In this document: positions 1-8,392 of the stretch, piece by piece
Numbering within the stretch: the first letter of the stretch is position 1
How the letters are laid out: the number at the start of each line of letters is the position of its first letter
From: WTFY01 sp965214675
GTDB lineage: Bacteria; Pseudomonadota; Gammaproteobacteria; UBA4575
Assembly: GCA_965214675.1 (NCBI GenBank)
Contig: OZ243969.1
Location: 868,001-932,000, forward strand
Length of the DNA: 64,000 nucleotides
Reading direction: 5' to 3'
Notes under the pieces: generated by a model
The model's database searches: none
Seen by the model: only the letters and a program-made list of their open reading frames with translations
What the model was told of the DNA's origin: nothing
Made by a program: the position numbers and the translations under genes

Positions 1-260
1 AAACCGAGGGAGCTGATCAGCTCCTGGTATTTTTTCTGGTTCTTTTTGCGCAAGTAATCAAGAAGTTTGCGACGTTGATTGACCATCTTCAGCAAGCCAT
101 GGCGAGAATGATGATCTTTCTTGTGTGTTTCAAGATGTCCGCTTAAATGTGAGATGCGCGCAGACAAGAGTGCAACTTGCACTTCAGGTGAACCGGTGTC
201 GGTTTCATCGCGCTGGTACTCTTTAACAATCTTCGATTTTTCCACTGCAACAAATGCCAT
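1..260 (-). CDS. rpsO: 30S ribosomal protein S15 (3' end cut by window edge)
   Basis: Reading the minus strand from the ATG at 260 gives a protein beginning MAFVAVEKSKIVKEYQ and containing the S15 signature TGSPEVQVALLSARI and the basic stretch HHSRHGLLKMVNQRRKLLDYL split over the 16S rRNA-binding helices. About 86 of the usual 89 codons are present and the stop lies outside the window. S15 is a primary binder of 16S rRNA in the platform of the 30S subunit. It follows truB by about 150 bases, as in many gammaproteobacteria, where pnp comes next. A separate promoter is visible in the gap. Identification is near certain; only the C-terminus is missing. Confidence 0.96.
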   Translation of the reverse strand, partial: MAFVAVEKSKIVKEYQRDETDTGSPEVQVALLSARISHLSGHLETHKKDHHSRHGLLKMVNQRRKLLDYLRKKNQKKYQELISSLG

Positions 261-321
261 GTTCTATACTGCCTGTTTCACCACTTGCATATTCGTACGT
301 TAATCCTGTGTATGGGCGGCG

Positions 322-349
322 ATTCTACCATGGAAGCCCTTACAAACAA
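322..349 (-). promoter_or_regulatory. Putative sigma-70 promoter for rpsO
   Basis: On the minus strand TTGTTT (349-344) is followed after 16 bases by TAGAAT (327-322), five of six matches to the -10 consensus, about 60 bases upstream of the rpsO start. The -35 box is weak. An rpsO promoter in this position is known in E. coli, which supports the reading, but the call rests on motif matching only. Confidence 0.45.
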
Positions 350-411
350 GGATAAATGTGCAATGTATCATCCGGCTGCTATTGCCAGCATCCTGTCCAT
401 ACCTAGCTAGC

Positions 412-1320
412 TCAGCGCAGGCATTTCGGCATAATTCGCCCGTCCTCCAGGACAGTACCCACTCCATAAAATCGATCGTTTGCGTCATAGATCCTGACGA
501 CTCTGCTTGGCAGAGGCTCAGGCATCATAACGGGGTGACCGTTACGGGCTTCTTCCATCATGGACTCATCAAATGACAATGCGGGCCAAGGCTGCAAGGC
601 CTCATCAATTGGCAGCAGCCGTTGATCCAGTACGCATAAATCTGTATCGGCAAGTTTCTCCAGTTCCGTGAGTGTGTGCATGACGGGTTTTTTAAAAGGG
701 CCCAGTCCCGTACGTCTTAACTCAAGTACATGCGCGCCACAACGCAGATGTTTCCCCAAGTCCTCAACAAGGGTCCGGACATAGGTTCCTTTGGAACAGT
801 GCACATCCACGTACAGACGGGTCGCGTCCCTTTTAGTGACCTCCAGCTTGTATACATTGACTGTTCTTGAGGCGCGCTCAACCTCGATACCCTGACGTGC
901 CAGTCGGTATAACCTTGTGCCCTGATGTTTCAAGGCGGAATACATGGGCGGTACCTGCTCAACGTCCCCTGTCAGAAACCGTACTGCCTGTCGGATCTGT
1001 GCATCGGTTACAGCAGAAGCATCCTGCTCGCCAGTGACACGCCCGTCTGCATCGCCTGTATCGGTGGTCACACCCAGCTTGAGCTGCACCTGGTAGCGCT
1101 TGTCCGAAGTCAGCAGGAAATTCGAGATTTTTGTGGCACGGCCAAAACAGATCACCAGCAAGCCGGTCGCAAGAGGGTCCAGGCTCCCGGTATGGCCCGC
1201 CTTGTTCGCATTGAATATTCTTTTTACTTTCTGCAGTGCCAGATTGGAGGTGATACCGGACGGCTTATCCAGAAGCAACAGGCCGTTTAATACACGCCCT
1301 TTACGCCTGCGTCTGGACAT
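412..1320 (-). CDS. truB: tRNA pseudouridine(55) synthase TruB
   Basis: The 302-residue protein makes pseudouridine 55 in the T-loop of elongator tRNAs. The family motif GHTGSLDPLATG is present with the catalytic aspartate at residue 48, the same position as in E. coli TruB, after the KPSGITS motif at 19-25. Length is close to the usual 305-315. The N-terminus starts with a short basic stretch (MSRRRRKGR). It is the distal gene of the rimP-nusA-infB-rbfA-truB series, only 3 bases from rbfA, so it is almost surely co-transcribed with it. Confidence 0.97.
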   Translation of the reverse strand: MSRRRRKGRVLNGLLLLDKPSGITSNLALQKVKRIFNANKAGHTGSLDPLATGLLVICFGRATKISNFLLTSDKRYQVQLKLGVTTDTGDADGRVTGEQDASAVTDAQIRQAVRFLTGDVEQVPPMYSALKHQGTRLYRLARQGIEVERASRTVNVYKLEVTKRDATRLYVDVHCSKGTYVRTLVEDLGKHLRCGAHVLELRRTGLGPFKKPVMHTLTELEKLADTDLCVLDQRLLPIDEALQPWPALSFDESMMEEARNGHPVMMPEPLPSRVVRIYDANDRFYGVGTVLEDGRIMPKCLR

Positions 1321-1323
1321 GCA

Positions 1324-1674
1324 TCACCGCTTGGAACTGCTTTCGATCAACTTCTCGATGCGTGCGCTTTTCATCTCCGTATCATCAACGATAAAGCGCA
1401 GTCGCGGCATCTTTCGCAAGTTCAGCAGATTGCTCAATCTTGTACGCAAGAAGCCACTTGCACTTTGCAAACCTTTCAGACTTTCAGTTGTGTCCTGCTT
1501 GCCATCCAGATGACTGTAATAGACTTTTGCCAAACTCAGGTCCCGGCTGACGACAATATCGTAGATGACAATTTCTGGAATCCGGGGATCTTTGACTTCC
1601 GCACGTAACAACGCAGCCAGTTCGCGGCTCAGCTGTTCCCCTATGCGCAGAGGCCTGAAAGATTCTTGTTGCAT
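1324..1674 (-). CDS. rbfA: Ribosome-binding factor A
   Basis: A 116-residue protein with the RbfA KH-like fold signature: RIGEQLSRELAALLRAEVKDPR near the N-terminus and MPRLRFIVDDTEMKSARIE near the C-terminus. RbfA binds the 30S subunit during maturation of the 16S 5' end and is needed for cold adaptation in E. coli. It lies between infB and truB with short spacers (27 and 3 bases), the standard order. The length is slightly under the 120-133 residues common in the family, mostly from a short C-terminal tail. Confidence 0.95.
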   Translation of the reverse strand: MQQESFRPLRIGEQLSRELAALLRAEVKDPRIPEIVIYDIVVSRDLSLAKVYYSHLDGKQDTTESLKGLQSASGFLRTRLSNLLNLRKMPRLRFIVDDTEMKSARIEKLIESSSKR

Positions 1675-1701
1675 CTGGCAAAACTGTAATTCGGGGAGTA
1701 T

Positions 1702-4215
1702 TTAAAGGGTACGGGCGACCTCTGTACGTTCGTAGACTTCAATCTGGTCCCCCACTTGAACATCATTGTAGTTTTTGACCGCAATCCCGCACTCCGTTCC
1801 CGCACGTACTTCATTCACATCGTCCTTGTGACGGCGCAATGACTCAAGCTCGCCTTCATAGATTACGATGTTGTCACGCAAGACACGAATGGGGCTCCCG
1901 CGCTTGATGGCACCTTCCATGACTTGGGTTCCTGCAACCGCTCCCATTTTGGAAGACTTGAACACTTCCTTGACCTTGGCGAGACCGATGATCTCTTCTC
2001 GCAGTTCAGGTGAGAGCAGCCCGCTTATGGCCAGCTTCACATCATCGATGGTCTCGTAAATGATGCTGTAGTAACGAATATCAATGCCGAGTTCCGTAGC
2101 AGCACGTTTTGCGGCATTGTCTGCCCGTACGTTAAACCCGATAACAATGGCGTCCGAAGCTCCCGCCAGATTGATATCGGATTCGTTGATACCCCCGACA
2201 CTGGCCATTACAATCTTGACTTCTACCTCTTCGGTAGACAGCTTTTCAAGCGAATCCCGCAATGCTTCTGCACTGCCCTGCACATCGGCCTTGACCAGGA
2301 CATTGACGGTAGCCGCGGCATCCTCACCCACCTTGTTGAATATGTTTTCAAGTTTGGATGCCTGCTGTACAGCGAACCGTGTATCCCTGGACTTGCTTTT
2401 ACGCAATCCAACAATTTCACGTACCTTGCGCTCATCCGTGACAACGATCGCTTCATCGCCCGCATTGGCTACGCCGGACAAACCCAGCACCGCCACGGGA
2501 GTCGAGGGGCCCGCCCTGTCAATTTCATGGCCATGCTCATCGAAAATGGCACGCACACGCCCAAACTCTTCGCCGGTCAGCAGCATATTTCCTTTGGTCA
2601 AGCTGCCCTGCTGCACCAGGATGGTGGTCACTGGCCCCCGGCCCTTATCCAAAGAAGATTCAATCACGACCCCAGTGGCTGGCCCATGGTCCACGGCCTT
2701 CAGCTCGAGCAGTTCGGCCTGCAAGGAAATTGCTTCGAGCAAATCATCGACTCCTTGACCGGTCACTGCTGAGACATCGACAAAAATCGTATCGCCCCCC
2801 CACTGCTCTGAAATGACTCCCTGAGCGGAAAGGTCATTGCGGGTGCGTTCAGGGTCCGCATCTTCCTTATCGATTTTGTTCACGGCGATAATGACTGGAA
2901 CCTCTGCAGCCCTGGAATGCTCGATCGCTTCTACAGTTTGCGGCATCACTCCGTCATCGGCTGCAACTACAATCACTACGATATCCGTGACCCTTGCACC
3001 CCGGGCACGCATCGCAGTAAAAGCGGCGTGACCAGGAGTATCAAGAAATGTGATTGTCCCCTTACCGGTAGTCACACTATAGGCACCGATATGCTGAGTG
3101 ATCCCGCCAGCTTCACCTTCTGCAATCTTGGTGCGTCGCACATAATCAAGCAGGGAAGTCTTTCCATGATCGACGTGTCCCATCACGGTGACCACGGGGT
3201 TGCGCGGATGCGCCTTCTGATCACTGTAATCGACCTTCAGGACATCGGCTTCAATATCCACCGGCTGCATCGGCTTCGCTTCGTGGCCGAGTTCTTCGGC
3301 TACCAGGATTGCTGTGTCTTGATCAATTACCTGGTTGATCGTGGCCATCGCTCCCATTTTCATCATCACGGCAATCACTTCTGCCGCTTTGATACTCATT
3401 TTCTGAGCGAGGTCGAGAACGGAAATATTATCCGGCACCAGAATTTCCTTGCGGACGGGTCCGGTCGGCTTTTCAAATTTGTGCTTGCCGCTGGGCTCTA
3501 CCTTGCCAGGACGCCGCGGCTTGACCCGAGTTTTACGTCTCCCTCCCTTGCCAGAGGCCACATGCAGTTCGCGGCGTTTGCCCTTCGTCTCACGCGGAGT
3601 CTTCTCAGGTGCCACAGCTGGCGCAGGTTCTTGCCTGGCAGCAGGATCAGGTTCGGCATCTGCCGCTGCGCCTTGTTCCTGTTTTGCCTCGGTGGGCGCC
3701 GGTGTGGCCTCTTTTTCTTCGGCCGGCTCAATTTCTGGAACAGCTGCCTGCTTCTCTTTTCTTGCAGCCTCGGCTTCAGCCTCCGCCGCCTTCTTTGCTG
3801 CCTTTTCCAGCTGTTCAGCGACTTCCTTCTCCCTTGCAGCTTCCTGCTCGGCTCGCTCCTGCCTGGCTTTGGCCTCCTCTTCAAGTACCGTCTTGCGCTT
3901 GACGTACGTGCGCTTGCGACGGACTTCTACATTTACAGTCGTGTTGCTGGTACTGCCACGGCCTTGCGATGTGCTGACCTTAAGCTGAGAAGTGCTTTTC
4001 CTTCGCAGTACAATTTTACGGTCGTCCTCCGCAGGGACAGATGCGACCTTGCTGCGGTTGTTGCGCAAGTAATTGAGCAGCTGCATCTTTTGCTTGTCAC
4101 TGACCGTCTGGTCCGGTGTGCTGATATCAAGGCCCGCCTCCGTAAACTGGACCAGCAGCTTGTTGACTGGAATCTTGACGACTTCCGCGAGTTGTTTGAC
4201 CGTGACTTCCGACAT
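1702..4215 (-). CDS. infB: Translation initiation factor IF-2
   Basis: The 837-residue GTPase brings fMet-tRNA to the 30S P-site and promotes subunit joining. Domains in order: an IF2_N module at residues 1-50 (VTVKQLAEVVKIPVNKLLVQF), a long low-complexity charged linker rich in Ala, Glu and Lys (about 90-240), a second IF2_N module (about 255-315), the G domain with GHVDHGKTSLLD near 345, DTPGH, and NKID, then domains II to IV. The Ala/Glu-rich linker creates long spurious open frames on the opposite strand. It is translated after nusA with a 34-base spacer. Confidence 0.98.
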   Translation of the reverse strand: MSEVTVKQLAEVVKIPVNKLLVQFTEAGLDISTPDQTVSDKQKMQLLNYLRNNRSKVASVPAEDDRKIVLRRKSTSQLKVSTSQGRGSTSNTTVNVEVRRKRTYVKRKTVLEEEAKARQERAEQEAAREKEVAEQLEKAAKKAAEAEAEAARKEKQAAVPEIEPAEEKEATPAPTEAKQEQGAAADAEPDPAARQEPAPAVAPEKTPRETKGKRRELHVASGKGGRRKTRVKPRRPGKVEPSGKHKFEKPTGPVRKEILVPDNISVLDLAQKMSIKAAEVIAVMMKMGAMATINQVIDQDTAILVAEELGHEAKPMQPVDIEADVLKVDYSDQKAHPRNPVVTVMGHVDHGKTSLLDYVRRTKIAEGEAGGITQHIGAYSVTTGKGTITFLDTPGHAAFTAMRARGARVTDIVVIVVAADDGVMPQTVEAIEHSRAAEVPVIIAVNKIDKEDADPERTRNDLSAQGVISEQWGGDTIFVDVSAVTGQGVDDLLEAISLQAELLELKAVDHGPATGVVIESSLDKGRGPVTTILVQQGSLTKGNMLLTGEEFGRVRAIFDEHGHEIDRAGPSTPVAVLGLSGVANAGDEAIVVTDERKVREIVGLRKSKSRDTRFAVQQASKLENIFNKVGEDAAATVNVLVKADVQGSAEALRDSLEKLSTEEVEVKIVMASVGGINESDINLAGASDAIVIGFNVRADNAAKRAATELGIDIRYYSIIYETIDDVKLAISGLLSPELREEIIGLAKVKEVFKSSKMGAVAGTQVMEGAIKRGSPIRVLRDNIVIYEGELESLRRHKDDVNEVRAGTECGIAVKNYNDVQVGDQIEVYERTEVARTL

Positions 4216-4249
4216 AATGATTGCGTATCAGATGTGTTTAAATCCTGCC

Positions 4250-5755
4250 TTACTGCATGGCCCCTTCGTTGGCAAACCATGGAGCACGAGCCAGCATGAT
4301 CAATGCGCCGGCACGCTCCGAATCAAGTCCTTCAATCTCCAGCAGGTCGTCAACCGACTGTTCTGCCAGCTCTTCCATTGTGGAAATTCCTCTGCATGCA
4401 AGTTCAAATGCCAGATCCTTGTCCATGCCCTCCATGTTCAGCAAGTCCGCTGACGGCGCGACATCTGCAAACTTTTCCTCCGTGGCAATTGCCGAAGTCA
4501 GCAAGACGTCGCGTGCACGCTTGCGCAATTCCTCGACAATTTCCTCATCAAATTCCTCTACCTCCACCAGTTCTTTAGGCGGCACGTAGGCGATCTCTTC
4601 CACACTGGAAAAGCCTTCCTGTACCAGGATTACAGCCACTTCCTCATCAACATCCAGCTGTGACATGAACATTTCAATCAGTTGTCGGGTTTCCACCTCA
4701 CTTTTCTCATCCGCCTGACCTTCCGTCATCACGTTCAATTCCCAGCCCGTCAGGTGACTGGCAAGCTTGACATTCTGTCCGCCGCGGCCAATCGCCTGGG
4801 AAAGCTTTTCTTCATCGACAGCAATGTCCATGCTTTTCTTGTCCTCATCGACGACAATGGAGGTCACCACCGCGGGCGACATGGCGTTGATGACAAACTG
4901 CGCAGGATTCTCATCCCAGAGAATGATATCGATCCGCTCACCTGCCAACTCATTCGAGATGGACTGTACACGTGACCCACGCATGCCGACACAGGCACCG
5001 ACCGGATCCAAATGCATATCGTTTGATTTGACGGAGATTTTCGCACGCAGCCCAGGGTCACGTGCCGCAGACAAGACATCGATCAGGCCCTGGCCAACCT
5101 CGGGCACTTCCAGTTTGACCAGTTCAATCAGGAATTCAGGCGCCGTTCGTGTCAGAAGCAACTGCGGACCACGGACTTCCTCACAAACTTCCCGCAAGTA
5201 CGCGCGGATTCGATCCCCCGGGCGCACCGCTTCCCTGGGCACCATCTGCTCACGGGGAATAAAGCCCTCCGCATTTCCGCCCAGATCCACGTAGGTCCCT
5301 GAATGATCTACGCGTTTGACCACCCCCATGATCAGTTCGCCGACCCGGTCCTTGAAGGCATCCACCACCTGTGACCTTTCGGCTTCCCGAACTTTCTGCA
5401 CAATAACCTGCTTGGCCGTGTGTGCAGAAATCCGACCAAAGGCTACCGACTCGATCGGTATCTCGATGTACTGCCCGATTTCGATTTCCGGATGTTCAGT
5501 GATCGCGTAACTGTAAAGCGTCTGCCTTTCAGGTGATTCAAATTCCGGGTCTTCATCATCCATGATCAACCAGCGCCGGAAGGATTCGTAGTCTCCGGTT
5601 TCCCGATCAATGGCCACGCGCACGTCCATTTCAAGGCCATGCTTTTTTCGTGTCGCGGTCGCAAGGGCCGCCTCGATCGCCTCAAAAATTACTTCCTTGT
5701 CAACACCTTTCTCGTTTGAAACCGTATCGACCACCAATAAAATTTCTTTGTTCAT
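4250..5755 (-). CDS. nusA: Transcription termination/antitermination factor NusA
   Basis: A 501-residue RNA polymerase-binding factor. The N-terminal domain (1 to about 125, starting MNKEILLVVDTVSNEKGVD) is followed by an S1 domain (about 135-200, GVVKRVDHSGTYVDLGG), two KH domains (about 200-345, with GMRGSRVQSISNEL and IGRGGQNVKLAS), and two acidic C-terminal repeats (about 360-420 and 435-495). The two C-terminal repeats are typical of gammaproteobacterial NusA and bind the alpha CTD and N-type antiterminators. It sits between rimP and infB, as expected. Confidence 0.98.
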   Translation of the reverse strand: MNKEILLVVDTVSNEKGVDKEVIFEAIEAALATATRKKHGLEMDVRVAIDRETGDYESFRRWLIMDDEDPEFESPERQTLYSYAITEHPEIEIGQYIEIPIESVAFGRISAHTAKQVIVQKVREAERSQVVDAFKDRVGELIMGVVKRVDHSGTYVDLGGNAEGFIPREQMVPREAVRPGDRIRAYLREVCEEVRGPQLLLTRTAPEFLIELVKLEVPEVGQGLIDVLSAARDPGLRAKISVKSNDMHLDPVGACVGMRGSRVQSISNELAGERIDIILWDENPAQFVINAMSPAVVTSIVVDEDKKSMDIAVDEEKLSQAIGRGGQNVKLASHLTGWELNVMTEGQADEKSEVETRQLIEMFMSQLDVDEEVAVILVQEGFSSVEEIAYVPPKELVEVEEFDEEIVEELRKRARDVLLTSAIATEEKFADVAPSADLLNMEGMDKDLAFELACRGISTMEELAEQSVDDLLEIEGLDSERAGALIMLARAPWFANEGAMQ

Positions 5756-5771
5756 ACCGGTTTACCCAGGA

Positions 5772-6248
5772 TTAATCACAAAATTCAATATCTGCATCCA
5801 GCTTCATATTGCGTACCGCATTCAGCGGAACCGTGTACGATGCATCTCCCTGCATCCGGATACTGACACTTTCTTCCTCGACCCTTTCCAGAAAGCCACG
5901 AAAATTTCTCCGCCCCTCAACTGGCCACGCGGTTTTGATCTTCACTTTGCTGCCCACCACATCCCGCATTTGAGCCACACTGAACAGCAGCCTGTTGATA
6001 CCTGGAGATGAGATCTCCAGGGTATAGGGAGTATGGATCATGTCCTCTACGTCCAGTACGGCACTCAATTGCATACTCACCTGTGAGCAATCATCCAGGG
6101 TTACGCCCTTCTCACCGTCAATATAGACCCGCACCTGTGCCGTATGGCTGCCCGTTTGGCAGTCGAGTCCCCACAATTGAAAGCCCATACCTGAAACAAC
6201 AGGCTCAATTAGGGGCGCCAGACCAAATGGATCGCTGTACAAATTCAT
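5772..6248 (-). CDS. rimP: Ribosome maturation factor RimP
   Basis: A 158-residue protein with the two-domain RimP pattern: an N-terminal alpha/beta domain (LAPLIEPVVSGMGFQLWGLD, then VRVYIDGEKGVTLDDC) and a C-terminal SH3-like domain. It acts in 30S assembly. I chose the ATG at 6248 (MNLYSDPFG) because an in-frame upstream start at 6296 would place the leader terminator inside the coding sequence. The ribosome binding site is weak (GGAC only 3 bases before the ATG) and lies right after the terminator U-tract, which suggests that read-through and translation are linked. It is the first gene of the operon. Confidence 0.94.
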   Translation of the reverse strand: MNLYSDPFGLAPLIEPVVSGMGFQLWGLDCQTGSHTAQVRVYIDGEKGVTLDDCSQVSMQLSAVLDVEDMIHTPYTLEISSPGINRLLFSVAQMRDVVGSKVKIKTAWPVEGRRNFRGFLERVEEESVSIRMQGDASYTVPLNAVRNMKLDADIEFCD

Positions 6249-6257
6249 TCGTCCAAT

Positions 6258-6278
6258 AAAAAAGGCCCTGCTAGGGCC
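6258..6278 (-). terminator. Intrinsic terminator in the rimP leader (attenuator)
   Basis: On the minus strand the stem GGCCCT (6278-6273)/AGGGCC (6269-6264) with a 3-base AGC loop is followed directly by six T residues (6263-6258). It ends only about 10 bases before the rimP start codon and lies downstream of the operon's promoter, so it must be read through for any expression. Rfam describes a rimP leader of this kind in gammaproteobacteria, a putative attenuator with intrinsic-terminator form. The signal sensed is unknown. Confidence 0.8.
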
Positions 6279-6299
6279 CTCCGAATTGTTGACCAAACA

Positions 6300-6315
6300 A
6301 TGACTTATATGTCAT
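6300..6315. promoter_or_regulatory. Near-palindrome in the rimP leader
   Basis: ATGAC and GTCAT flank an AT-rich centre in a 16-base imperfect palindrome. It falls just downstream of the expected transcription start of the rimP operon. It could be a protein-binding site, or a small RNA hairpin preceding the attenuator. Function is unknown. Confidence 0.3.
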
Positions 6316-6326
6316 CTAGTTAAACG

Positions 6327-6355
6327 AGTATAGGTAAAAATACCATAAACATCAA
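6327..6355 (-). promoter_or_regulatory. Putative sigma-70 promoter of the rimP-nusA-infB operon
   Basis: TTGATG (6355-6350), a 17-base spacer and TATACT (6332-6327) give a good sigma-70 match with ideal spacing. The predicted start near 6320 yields a leader of about 70 bases that contains the intrinsic terminator before rimP. In E. coli the same operon is led by metY; here the initiator tRNA is some 9 kb away, so the operon needs its own promoter. Confidence 0.7.
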
Positions 6356-6547
6356 GAGAATTGCCCAGGGTCAGGCAATAGCCCAGCCGAAAATAAAAAC
6401 GAGCTATCGCTGACAAAATTTCAACAAAAGTCGTGGCCTGAAATGTCGCCCGACGAGAGCTTGATAACCCGCAGGTAAAGAGTCATTCCCATAGGGGAAC
6501 CACCCCGGAAAATCATCAACGTCGCTGTCTGTTTTCCCGCCAGGCCT

Positions 6548-6856
6548 TCAGTCATCATACAGATTGGTATCGGTATCCAGCCCAATCCCCCCATGGTGCA
6601 TTGGAAATGCAGCAACGATGTCCGTGACATGTTTGCTCGGCATCGCATCGTACAGCCTTTCGGCCTCTTCCATTTCCAGTACTTCGATGCTTTCACTGTC
6701 ATCGTCTTGCAGGAAGTAGTTGGAGTTCAGGGCTCGAAACAGAAATTTTCCACCCGCTTCATCGTAAGCCAGCAAGACAGAGGTGTCTGTCCGATACGTT
6801 TCGGTATCAACCACTTGCTGTAATTTTTTATACTTGGGCTCAGCTTTTGCAGGCAT
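6548..6856 (-). CDS. Small acidic protein of unknown function
   Basis: A 102-residue reading frame beginning MPAKAEPKYKKLQQVV. I do not recognise a family with confidence. The middle shows strand-like segments (TSVLLAYDE, KFLFRALNSNYFLQ) followed by IEVLEMEEAERLYDAM, a pattern seen in several short beta-beta-alpha proteins, and the C-terminus is acidic with a His-His-Gly-Gly stretch. There is no signal peptide or membrane helix. It lies about 190 bases downstream of the SfnG-like gene on the same strand and before the rimP promoter. The 300-base stretch on its far side holds only the rimP promoter and leader. Confidence 0.6.
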   Translation of the reverse strand: MPAKAEPKYKKLQQVVDTETYRTDTSVLLAYDEAGGKFLFRALNSNYFLQDDDSESIEVLEMEEAERLYDAMPSKHVTDIVAAFPMHHGGIGLDTDTNLYDD

Positions 6857-7042
6857 GTCAGCGACCTATCGTGGCAAATTCAGCCCATCGGCTTTCTGAT
6901 TCACAGGCTTGCTGTACCTTGACCATCATCTTGCATTGCAAAACCGCCGGATTTTGCAGCTGTTTGCGGTATCCGTTCGCTCACTCAACTTGCGATCAAT
7001 CATGGAAGTGGCCCGCACTGTCTTGTACTTCAGATACACTTG

Positions 7043-8218
7043 CTAGGCGGATTTCTTCGTGCCTGCACGCTTGCCCTTGCGAAGGTCTTCCTCTTTCTCG
7101 CGCACCAGCGGAATGACCTTCTCGCCAAACTGCCTGAGTTCCCAATCGTAATGCAGATATCCCGTGAGGATGACCTTAATGCCAAGCAGCTTGAGTTCTA
7201 TGATCCGGTCTGCCACGGATTCCGGCGTGCCAATGAGTCCCGTCTTGAAGCCGTCATTGTATTGAATCAGGTCTTCGAACGAGGAATTTGTCCACATCCC
7301 TTCACCTTCCTTGGAAGAGCGACCCGCCTGCTTGACAGCTTCCGCGTAATTTTTTACTGCCTTGACGTTTGCATTCATGATGATATCGCGCAGTGTCTCG
7401 GCGGCTTCTTCCATGGTGTCACGAACGATGCAAAACCCGTTGCACCCGAACCTGATCTCGTCCGGGTCGCGACCCGAATCGACTGCAGCCGTTTTCGAAT
7501 CATCGATGATTTCCTTAAAGCCCTTATTGGTGTTGCCATTCATAAACAGCACATCGGCAACGCGACCGGCCATCCGTCGTGCGTCCTTGGAGTTACCCCC
7601 CTGGAACACCACGATACGGTGCAACGGCTTGGGCAGCATGGGCACACTGTTGATCTGGTAGAAATCCCCATAAAATGTGAACGTGTCCTCGGTCCACATG
7701 CCTTTGAGGATACGAATAAACTCTTCTGACCTGCGGTAGCGCTCCGTATGCTCAAGCCAGGGTAATCCATAGCCGGTGTACTCCTCCTTGAACCACCCGC
7801 TGGCAATGTTGATCGATGTCCTTCCCTGGGCACAGCAATCCAGGGAAGCCTGCATCTTGGCTACGATTGCAGGATGCCAAAGTCCGGGATGGCAGGCCGT
7901 GATGACTTCCAAAGTCTGGGTATGCTGCAGTACGGCATTGGCGATGGTGAAGGCCTCCAGCTGATGGTCTGCACCATAGCCTGCAAGCCAGCGCGTTTGT
8001 GCAAGCCCGGTAGCAAAGCCGGTGGCTTCCGCATCCTGCGCATAGCGGATGTTCGCCTCATGCGACCACTCCGTTTCCATAGGCAAATTCGTGATGACCT
8101 GGCCACCGGATACATTCGGCAGCCAGTAGGCAAATTCAACCTGGTCGGACTCCACCCATGCGGAGGGTTTCAGGGGATTTTCAGTGTTAGCCAGCAGTGT
8201 AGGGTATTTCGCCATCAC
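7043..8218 (-). CDS. Luciferase-like FMN-dependent monooxygenase, SfnG type (probable dimethyl sulfone monooxygenase)
   Basis: A 391-residue protein of the bacterial-luciferase/alkanesulfonate monooxygenase superfamily. It matches the pattern I know for SfnG along its length: FAYWLPNVSGG near the N-terminus, LAGYGADHQLEAFTIANAVL, INIASGWFKEEYTGYG, ERYRRSEEFIRILKGMW, and FEDLIQYNDGFKTGLIGTP near the C-terminus. SfnG uses FMNH2 and oxygen to convert dimethyl sulfone to methanesulfinate in sulfur-source metabolism. Its substrate here is inferred, not shown; other sulfonate or alkane-type substrates are possible. No flavin reductase is visible nearby. ribBA, which supplies the flavin precursor, lies about 175 bases upstream on the same strand. 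Confidence 0.8.
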   Translation of the reverse strand: MMAKYPTLLANTENPLKPSAWVESDQVEFAYWLPNVSGGQVITNLPMETEWSHEANIRYAQDAEATGFATGLAQTRWLAGYGADHQLEAFTIANAVLQHTQTLEVITACHPGLWHPAIVAKMQASLDCCAQGRTSINIASGWFKEEYTGYGLPWLEHTERYRRSEEFIRILKGMWTEDTFTFYGDFYQINSVPMLPKPLHRIVVFQGGNSKDARRMAGRVADVLFMNGNTNKGFKEIIDDSKTAAVDSGRDPDEIRFGCNGFCIVRDTMEEAAETLRDIIMNANVKAVKNYAEAVKQAGRSSKEGEGMWTNSSFEDLIQYNDGFKTGLIGTPESVADRIIELKLLGIKVILTGYLHYDWELRQFGEKVIPLVREKEEDLRKGKRAGTKKSA

Positions 8219-8392
8219 TTAGCCCATGCCGGGATGAGTACGCCTTTGCATTCGATAACACAGGATCGTTGGCGCATGGTGTTGCTTTGGGTAATGAATA
8301 GTCCGCTTGTGGAAACTGCCACGTGCATTCCGGTACCCTGCACGGGCGCCCAAATTTCGGACATCTCGGGGAAATCTCGAGCGGTAGCGAGA

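Noticed and set aside
2917..4299. Long plus-strand open frames opposite infB
   Set aside because: They are antisense to a clearly conserved coding region and arise from its Ala/Glu-rich codons; no ribosome binding site or protein family supports them.
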